Assembly: GCF_001185345.1 (NCBI RefSeq)
Contig: NZ_KQ236743.1
Span: 622,857 to 686,856 of the forward strand
Origin: Dorea sp. D27
GTDB lineage: Bacteria; Bacillota; Clostridia; Lachnospirales; Lachnospiraceae
DNA: 64,000 bases
Reading direction: 5' to 3'
The position numbers were made by a program, and so were the translations under genes. Shown here one piece after another: positions 44,986 to 51,058 of this stretch (position 1 is the first letter of the stretch; each line of letters opens with the position of its first letter). The notes under the pieces were generated by a model. It did no database searches, was not told the DNA's origin, and worked only from the letters and a program-made list of their open reading frames with translations.

Positions 44986-45249
44986 TCATGGCTGTTCTTT
45001 CTGCTTTGGCTGATCATAAGTCAGGGCTTTCCGGCTGTCCGAGACGCCTTCTGTCGTCGGGTCCGTGACGATGCCGAGCAATACGAGCAGATTGATTGCC
45101 ATTCCTGCGGTCTCTACCAACTGGGATTCAGAGACGGGGGGAACGATACAGGCCATACCGAGAAGCTGGTAGACGAGTGAGATAAGCGCCATGATGATGG
45201 CAGTCAGCGTCACCTTGTTGCCAAGACGCAGTTTCCAGTTGATGTGCAT
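44986..45249 (-). CDS. phage holin, phi-LC3 family
   Basis: The product has 88 residues from ATG 45249 (MHINWKLRLGNKVTL), with AAAGGAGGTGG upstream. It contains two hydrophobic segments and the family hallmarks INWKxRLxNK and IVTDPTTEGVSDSRKALTY. Holins form inner-membrane lesions that let endolysin reach the wall. It lies close to the polymerase gene and far from the amidase gene, an unusual split of the lysis cassette. Confidence 0.92.
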   Translation of the reverse strand: MHINWKLRLGNKVTLTAIIMALISLVYQLLGMACIVPPVSESQLVETAGMAINLLVLLGIVTDPTTEGVSDSRKALTYDQPKQKEQP

Positions 45250-45310
45250 AGACATCCACCTCCTTTTATAATTGTCCAGATGCATCTGTATTCTTGACAG
45301 AAGGAAAGAG

Positions 45311-45332
45311 AGCCGGCTTCTGATAAGCCGGC
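45311..45332 (-). terminator. stem-loop between polymerase and holin genes
   Basis: AGCCGGCTT pairs with AAGCCGGC around a 5-base loop, followed on the minus strand by a pyrimidine-rich stretch with a weak T tract. It could be an attenuator or terminator. The 255-base gap also holds a LexA box (45450) and otherwise nothing I recognise. Confidence 0.45.
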
Positions 45333-45449
45333 CCTCCTTCCGGAGAAAAGAATAGGAAAAGAAGTGTGCGGGTATGTTCCCTTGTAGGCGAATTGGAAAA
45401 ATATGGTTTCAACCCTTGCGGTTTCGGCGGTTCCGGCACGTCTGGATAA

Positions 45450-45461
45450 GAACATATGTTC
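45450..45461. promoter_or_regulatory. LexA box upstream of the holin and tail genes
   Basis: GAACATATGTTC is a perfect 12-bp LexA palindrome located just after the polymerase gene. Unlike the other boxes in the window it is not framed by a convincing sigma-A -35/-10 pair on either strand. Confidence 0.7.
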
Positions 45462-45504
45462 TACTAACGCCGGGGAAAGCTTGATTTTACAAGGGGTTCG
45501 GACA

Positions 45505-48246
45505 TCATGAAACAGAACTTGCTGCCTGCTGATTCTGCCTGCGCCTCTCGTAAGCCCGCCGGTTCTGTTCCTGCCTGAGCTTCTTCTGATGCTCCTGTCG
45601 GTGGAGGGGGCAGCGGCACGTCTTCGTATCTTTCGCGTCCACTTCCACGGCGCAGCCGCAGTCGATGCACGCTATCGTCTTCGTCCCTGCCGGGCGGTAC
45701 GTGCCGCAGCCGAGACAGTATTTCTGGTTCGGCGACGTGGGAACGAAACGGGTGCCGCAGCTCTCGCACTGGATGCTGCCCTCCGGCAGATTTTGTTTCA
45801 GGCTGCCGACGATGACAGAACCGAAGCACTGCCAGAGCAGTTCCTTATGAGGCGTCTTCTTCCGGTACAGGTGCTTGACGAGCATGTCGCATATATCCGT
45901 CTCGCTGTAGCCTAAGCCGAGCAGCTCCTTACGGACCGTCTCGATGACGTAATCCACATTGTCGGCACTGCCCGGGTTCAGCCGGAAGTGGTACTTCCGG
46001 TTCAGCCTGTCGTACGCCTCGATAACCTGGTCGTCAATCTCGATGCGGGGGCGGCACATCAGCTTCGTATAAGAGAATTTTCCGAAGTTCTTACCTGCGA
46101 GCCGGATGGGGCGGTAGCGGATCTGTTCTTCCAGCCGGTCTACAAAGCTTGTGCCGGCCGGCTCTACCTGGCTTTCCGTCTTGTCCTTCGCATACAGGAA
46201 GAAGTGGGGCAGCCTGCCTTTCGTATAGGTGCGGATGAGGGTGTCGGCATCCCTCGGCCGGTCCGGCATGTACTGGGTCTTGGCCATGTCGATGCAGAAG
46301 TTGTTCTCCATGCAGAGCAGCTTGATGACGCGGAGCGCTTCCTCCTTTTTCTTCTCTGTCACGTTGCCCCAGTCTACGCTGTTGAATATCTTAGAGATGC
46401 TATTGCTGTAGCGCCCGATATTGCCCCCTCTGTAGGCGGCGCTGATACCTTCATACAGGACTTTCCGGGACAGGGGCGCAGGCCGGGCCTTTTTCATCTC
46501 ATAATAGAGGGGGACGATGTCGTCCATAGCCATATTGCGCTCCGCAATCTCCACGAATACGGGGTCGCCTACCACGAGGGAACGGTCGCCGTCCACGTCG
46601 AACTGGAGGATCTTCGATATGGGGTCATGGGTGCTCGTGTAGAGGGCGTTGGTCGTAAACCAGCGGGCGGTGGCTTCATCTTTTATATTTCTGCGGACTG
46701 CGTGCTCCCGGTACAGGTGGGGGCTTCGCAGGCAGTCCACCTTTTTGCCGGCGTAATACAGGCGGCAGCTCACTTCCCCGTCCGCCAGCAGCCCTTCCGG
46801 TTCGGGGATGCCGAGGAACAGGCGCTCGCAGAAAGCGTACAGGTCTGGTACGATAAACGTATACTTGCCCGAGACCTCCAGCTTGCCGGAGCGGTATTCT
46901 TTTACAAGGCTTTTCTTGATTTCCCTGAGCCTTGCCCGGATATACTCGTCGGCAATCATCTCCGGATAGAGGAGGAGCGCCTGCTGGAGCCATGTCTTGT
47001 CAGGGTTGCCGGGGACCGCTCCGAAGACGCGCAGTATCGTCTTCTTGTCGGAAGAGAGCTTCTCCAGCGTGTGAAGAGAAGGACGGATGAGATAGGCCGC
47101 CTCTTCTTCCGTGATGTCGGTGAGCGTCTGCAGCATCTGGTAATTGAGGGTGGCATCGGGAACATAATCTTCTTCCATGTTGCAGATGCCGGCCTGGCAC
47201 CCATAGTCCTCGAAGTACGACTGGTACTGTTCCCATGAGGTGTAGAAGCGGCTCATCTTGAACTGGCTCTCTGTGAAGATGATCTGGATGCGGTCGGCGA
47301 GGATATCCCACCGCTTCCCGTAGATATCCGTGACGACGGGGGATGCGCCGTGTTCACGGATGAACTTGACGAAGTCGAAGGAGGCGAGCAGCCCCTTCAT
47401 CCAGGGGAGACGGACCATGAAGTTCTTCCGGGACAGCCGGGGAAGTATCATGCCGCAGCCGTCCGTGTGGGGAATGGGGACATCCGTCTCCTTCCGCTCG
47501 ATCGTGTAAGTGTCGTCATGGATGAAATCCACGTTGCAGCGCACGGTGGTCTCGAAGTCGGGCACGACGATGCATCTTCTGATATCGAAGCCGGTCCACG
47601 GCTCTGTGGCAGAGTTAGACAGGGCGAGATAGGCAAGGAACTTGTTGGGGTTCATGCCTCCTTGCTCGTTGATTGCCGGAACGGTGAGTCCGCACATGAG
47701 CGGCTTCTCTATCTTCTTCCAGAGGCTTTCTTTTATGAAGACGGTCTTCTTCGTCCGGATCTGCCCGGCCGATGAGGTAAAGTAGATATATTTTTCCCGC
47801 TTATAATAGAAGCCGTTGACGATAAGCTGACGGATGACGTCGTAGAAATAAGTCTGCACGACGATGATACCGGTCGTGAGCTCGCCGGCTTTTATCCCGG
47901 CTGTCCGTGTGAGTGTGGATTCAAAGACAGAGATGATCCTCGTATCCGTCAGCTTATCTTCCGGGAGCGTGCGCACGATGTCAGGGTCGGAGACGAGCTC
48001 CTCTGCCAGCAGTGCTTTATAGCTCTTGATCTTACTGTTTACATGGGTGCGCAGTGCCTCATACTTCTGTATCGTATCATCGTCATAGCCGTCTGTGGAT
48101 GCAGACTTAAGCGCAGCCTTATGCTTCATATAACGCGCCATTAGACGGTGCAGCCGTTCTTCCTTCTCTGTATAGAAGCAGCCCGTTTCTAATGAATAGA
48201 TATGTATCTGTCCCGACAGCGTTCGGTTTCGTTTCTTTTTCATCAT
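45505..48246 (-). CDS. single-chain two-barrel RNA polymerase-like protein (YonO/QDE-1 class)
   Basis: The 913-residue protein is encoded with ATGA overlap to the preceding gene. Residues 550-554 are DVDGD within ILQFDVDGDRSLVVGD, matching the metal-binding D-x-D-G-D loop of two-barrel RNA polymerases. Upstream features fit the same fold: DGCGMILPRL (about 261), RLPWMKGLL and CLRSPHLYREHAVRRN (about 505). These resemble the DGIG, KG and R-x-P-H motifs of QDE-1/YonO-like enzymes. The C terminus adds zinc ribbons (CESCGTRF...YCLGCG, about 823; CIDCGC...CRCPLH, about 860). YonO of SP-beta transcribes late phage genes as one peptide. Here the gene is driven by a LexA-type promoter and heads a tail operon. 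Residues 1-250 are not recognised. Confidence 0.78.
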   Translation of the reverse strand: MMKKKRNRTLSGQIHIYSLETGCFYTEKEERLHRLMARYMKHKAALKSASTDGYDDDTIQKYEALRTHVNSKIKSYKALLAEELVSDPDIVRTLPEDKLTDTRIISVFESTLTRTAGIKAGELTTGIIVVQTYFYDVIRQLIVNGFYYKREKYIYFTSSAGQIRTKKTVFIKESLWKKIEKPLMCGLTVPAINEQGGMNPNKFLAYLALSNSATEPWTGFDIRRCIVVPDFETTVRCNVDFIHDDTYTIERKETDVPIPHTDGCGMILPRLSRKNFMVRLPWMKGLLASFDFVKFIREHGASPVVTDIYGKRWDILADRIQIIFTESQFKMSRFYTSWEQYQSYFEDYGCQAGICNMEEDYVPDATLNYQMLQTLTDITEEEAAYLIRPSLHTLEKLSSDKKTILRVFGAVPGNPDKTWLQQALLLYPEMIADEYIRARLREIKKSLVKEYRSGKLEVSGKYTFIVPDLYAFCERLFLGIPEPEGLLADGEVSCRLYYAGKKVDCLRSPHLYREHAVRRNIKDEATARWFTTNALYTSTHDPISKILQFDVDGDRSLVVGDPVFVEIAERNMAMDDIVPLYYEMKKARPAPLSRKVLYEGISAAYRGGNIGRYSNSISKIFNSVDWGNVTEKKKEEALRVIKLLCMENNFCIDMAKTQYMPDRPRDADTLIRTYTKGRLPHFFLYAKDKTESQVEPAGTSFVDRLEEQIRYRPIRLAGKNFGKFSYTKLMCRPRIEIDDQVIEAYDRLNRKYHFRLNPGSADNVDYVIETVRKELLGLGYSETDICDMLVKHLYRKKTPHKELLWQCFGSVIVGSLKQNLPEGSIQCESCGTRFVPTSPNQKYCLGCGTYRPAGTKTIACIDCGCAVEVDAKDTKTCRCPLHRQEHQKKLRQEQNRRAYERRRQNQQAASSVS

Positions 48247-48668
48247 ATTCCTCCCTTCGCTTTATGATTGCCGCTTCTGCCCTCCAGCCAGAGGATCCAC
48301 ATACGGTCCTGGGGACAGTAGCGGGAGCAGAGCCTGTCGTGCTCGTATGACAGCAGATCCCGGATCTGGTATGTGAACCAGGCATATGCCGTCTCCCCGG
48401 ACCGAAGCTGCGAGAGCGTGTCATTGATATACATGGCGTACGTCTGCCAGTTCGTGGCCCCGTCGTACGTGCCGGACCGGATGCCGCCTCGGCAAGCCGC
48501 TTCGGATGTATGGCCGCCGGACATGCGCCTCTGTCCGGAAGGGCGCACCGTCTGCTTCATGAGCCGGAACTTCTGCTGCCACTGTGGGTCTGTCATATGG
48601 ACGGACGGGGCGGCAGAGTCAGGGCTTGTGTATACGTATATCGTGTCCTTCAGTTCCTGGATTGTCAC
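48243..48668 (-). CDS. first gene of the SOS-type tail operon, unknown
   Basis: The product has 141 residues from GTG 48668, preceded by a near-perfect GAAGGAGGTGAT; the longer frame to 48716 lacks such a site. It is hydrophilic, with an N-terminal TIQELKDTIYVY, Arg/Gly-rich middle (RPSGQRRMSGG), and a helical C-terminal half. The family is not recognised. It is translationally coupled (ATGA) to the polymerase-like gene, so a specificity or accessory factor for that enzyme is a reasonable but untested idea. Confidence 0.55.
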   Translation of the reverse strand: MTIQELKDTIYVYTSPDSAAPSVHMTDPQWQQKFRLMKQTVRPSGQRRMSGGHTSEAACRGGIRSGTYDGATNWQTYAMYINDTLSQLRSGETAYAWFTYQIRDLLSYEHDRLCSRYCPQDRMWILWLEGRSGNHKAKGGI

Positions 48669-48742
48669 AGGTATCACCTCCTTCGTAAAAAAAATATGTA
48701 TAGTGCGAAATTCCAATCATACAGTCAAATCTGTTTGGACTA

Positions 48743-48771
48743 ATATAACACCGAACATAAGTTCGTGTCAA
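48743..48771 (-). promoter_or_regulatory. LexA-type promoter of the polymerase and tail operon
   Basis: On the minus strand TTGACA (48771-48766), 17 bases, then TTATAT (48748-48743). The spacer contains the LexA box CGAACTTATGTTCG (48765-48752). The layout is that of a tightly LexA-repressed SOS promoter. Confidence 0.88.
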
Positions 48772-48819
48772 GCGATAAAAGCAGGATGGAAAAGGAACGT
48801 AATTAATCGCGAAAAAGTA

Positions 48820-48866
48820 TTGACAAAGAGAACATATGTTTGTAAAATGAATTCAAACACATGTTC
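48820..48866 (+). promoter_or_regulatory. LexA-type promoter of the DNA-repair operon
   Basis: TTGACA (48820-48825), 17 bases, then TAAAAT (48843-48848). LexA box 1, GAACATATGTTT (48830-48841), is in the spacer, and box 2, AAACACATGTTC (48855-48866), lies over the likely start site, 25 bases downstream. It is divergent from the tail promoter; the two -35 boxes are 48 bases apart. Confidence 0.88.
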
Positions 48867-48908
48867 TCTATGCTTTTGGGAAAGATAAGGATGATACGGA
48901 GGCGCATT

Positions 48909-50231
48909 ATGAGAATCCAGGAAACGATGTCCATGTATGACAAGCTGAATATCCTGTCCGACGCGGCCAAATATGACGTGGCCTGCACGTCAAGCGGAAC
49001 TTCCAGAAGCGGCGACGGGACCGGAATGGGGAGCTGCGAGCAGACGGGCATCTGCCACAGCTTCGGGGCGGACGGCAGATGCATCTCGCTGCTCAAGATA
49101 CTTTTTACGAATGAATGCATCTATGACTGTAAATACTGCATCAACCGGAGGAACAATGACGTGCCGAGGACCTCCTTCACCCCGGAGGAGGTCTGTACGC
49201 TGACGATGGAATTCTACAGGCGCAATTATATCGAAGGGCTGTTCCTGAGCTCGGGCATCCTGAAGAGCCCGGACTATACGATGGAGCTGATCTATGCCAC
49301 GCTGTTCAAGCTCCGGAAAGAGTGCAACTTCCAAGGGTATATCCATGTCAAAGCAATCCCGGGAGCGAATCAGGAGCTTGTAAGGAGGGTTGGCTTTCTG
49401 GCGGACAGGATGAGCGTGAACCTGGAGCTTCCGACGGCAGAGAGCCTTAAGCTGCTCGCACCCCATAAGACGAGGAAGAACATACTGGCTCCGATGCGGC
49501 TCGTGCAGAACGGCATGGCGGAGAACAAGTATGAGATTCAGGCGTACCGGAATGCGCCGCGGTTCGTCCCTGCGGGACAGAGCACGCAGATGATCATCGG
49601 CGCCACGCCGGAGAGCGATTACCAGATCATGCAGGTGGCGGAGTCGCTGTACCAGAAGTTCGATCTGAAACGGGTATTTTATTCCGCGTTCATCCATGTC
49701 AATGAGGACGCCACCCTTCCGGCCCGGACGGATGAGGGTCCGCCGCTGCTCAGGGAGCACAGGCTCTATCAGGCGGACTGGCTGCTGCGGTATTACCAGT
49801 TTGAAGCGGCGGAGCTTCTGTCGGAGGAGCATCCGAACTTCAACGTGCTGCTGGATCCGAAGTGCAACTGGGCGCTGAAGCATCTGGAACAGTTCCCGGT
49901 GGAAGTCAACCGGGCGGATTATAAGATGCTGCTTCGCGTACCGGGCATCGGCTACAAGTCTGCCGGGCGTATCGTGAAGGCGAGGCGGCTCGGGACGCTG
50001 GGGTTCCAGGATCTGAAGAAGATAGGAGTCGTCCTGAAGCGGGCGCTCTATTTCATCACGTGCAGCGGCAGGATGATGTATCCGACGAAGATAGAGGAAG
50101 ATTATATCACGCGGAACCTCCTGGATACGAAGGAAAAGCTTCCGGACGGAATCACGGGGATGACCTACCGCCAGCTTTCCCTTTTCGACGATATGAGGTT
50201 CGGCTCGGCAGGCGCGGTGAGCCTGCGCTGA
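48909..50231 (+). CDS. putative DNA modification/repair radical SAM protein (TIGR03916-like)
   Basis: The product has 440 residues from ATG 48909 (MRIQETMSMYDKL), with GGAGG 6 bases upstream; the longer frame from 48861 would start inside the LexA region. The radical SAM cluster motif is Cys70, Cys74, Cys77 (NECIYDCKYC). A C-terminal helix-hairpin-helix (LLRVPGIGYKSAGRIVKARR, about 340) indicates DNA binding. The family is usually found next to a TIGR03915-type partner, as here. The LexA boxes support a DNA-repair role. The chemical reaction is unknown. Confidence 0.9.
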   Translation: MRIQETMSMYDKLNILSDAAKYDVACTSSGTSRSGDGTGMGSCEQTGICHSFGADGRCISLLKILFTNECIYDCKYCINRRNNDVPRTSFTPEEVCTLTMEFYRRNYIEGLFLSSGILKSPDYTMELIYATLFKLRKECNFQGYIHVKAIPGANQELVRRVGFLADRMSVNLELPTAESLKLLAPHKTRKNILAPMRLVQNGMAENKYEIQAYRNAPRFVPAGQSTQMIIGATPESDYQIMQVAESLYQKFDLKRVFYSAFIHVNEDATLPARTDEGPPLLREHRLYQADWLLRYYQFEAAELLSEEHPNFNVLLDPKCNWALKHLEQFPVEVNRADYKMLLRVPGIGYKSAGRIVKARRLGTLGFQDLKKIGVVLKRALYFITCSGRMMYPTKIEEDYITRNLLDTKEKLPDGITGMTYRQLSLFDDMRFGSAGAVSLR

Positions 50232-50265
50232 GACAGGCTAGAATGAAGATACGGGGAGAGAGGAC

Positions 50266-51033
50266 ATGAAGACAATCTATATCTGCACCGATACGGTTAC
50301 CGGCATATTTTCCGGCATATACGACGCGTGGAAGGCGGAAGGGGAAGAGGACACGTGCGGGATAGCGCTGCGGGGGGCGCTGGAGCAGCAGCTCTTCTGC
50401 GACTATGTGGAGACAGTGGAGACAGAGCATAAGGCGGTGGTCGTGGAGACGATGATCAAGAAGAACCTGGGGCGCCCTGCCTATTGGGATATCTACCATG
50501 CTGCCCTTGCGGCAGACGCGGGCAAGGGGGACGCCATACTCGGCACGATGCTGGCGGCCAGAAGGATCAGGGACAGCAGGAAGATCATGGAGCATCTGAG
50601 CCATCCGGCAGTGGAGAAGGTGTTCGAGCTGAGCCGGACGGTGGGCGGCGAGGCGCATGCGTTCAAGGGGTTCCTGCGTTTCCGGGAACTGGTGAACGGG
50701 GTGCTCTTTGCAGAGATTACGCCGAAGAACCAGGTGCTCACCTGCCTTGCGCCTCATTTTGCGGACCGGCTGCCGCAGGAGAACTGGATGATATACGACA
50801 ATGCGCACAAGACCTTCGTCGTCCATGAGGCGGGTAAGAAATGGGTGCTTGGGCTGAACGAGCAGCTTGACATAGACGCGGTCCATAACATATCGGACAG
50901 GGAACGGGAATATGCCCGCCTCTGGAAAGGCTTCTTCCATACGATTTCCATAGAGTCAAGAGAGAGCCGCAGCAGGCAGTTACAGCATTTGCCATTGCGG
51001 TTTCAGAAAAATATGGTAGAATTTAATCATTGA
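50266..51033 (+). CDS. TIGR03915-family putative DNA repair protein
   Basis: The 255-residue protein has the family opening IYICTDTVTGIFSGIYDAW. Its C-terminal half contains a segment that in relatives is fused or linked to uracil-DNA-glycosylase-like domains (FADRLPQENWMIYDNAHKTFVVHEAG). It lies 34 bases after the radical SAM gene, its constant partner. Together they are thought to act on a damaged or modified base. There are no catalytic residues I can assign. Confidence 0.85.
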   Translation: MKTIYICTDTVTGIFSGIYDAWKAEGEEDTCGIALRGALEQQLFCDYVETVETEHKAVVVETMIKKNLGRPAYWDIYHAALAADAGKGDAILGTMLAARRIRDSRKIMEHLSHPAVEKVFELSRTVGGEAHAFKGFLRFRELVNGVLFAEITPKNQVLTCLAPHFADRLPQENWMIYDNAHKTFVVHEAGKKWVLGLNEQLDIDAVHNISDREREYARLWKGFFHTISIESRESRSRQLQHLPLRFQKNMVEFNH

Positions 51034-51058
51034 CTATGTTCAGGAAAGAAGAGATTGT

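Noticed and set aside
45988-47238. Long open frame opposite the polymerase gene (416 codons)
   Set aside because: It is a shadow of high-GC codon usage; the minus-strand frame carries the catalytic motif, the zinc ribbons and gene coupling.
22396-48716. Complete temperate prophage
   Set aside because: No terminase, portal, head protease, capsid, integrase, excisionase or replication gene could be found on either strand; only tail, lysis and regulatory genes are present.
48861-48908. Upstream start of the radical SAM gene at 48861
   Set aside because: It would begin inside a LexA box, only about 7 bases after the expected transcription start, with no Shine-Dalgarno; ATG 48909 has GGAGG.
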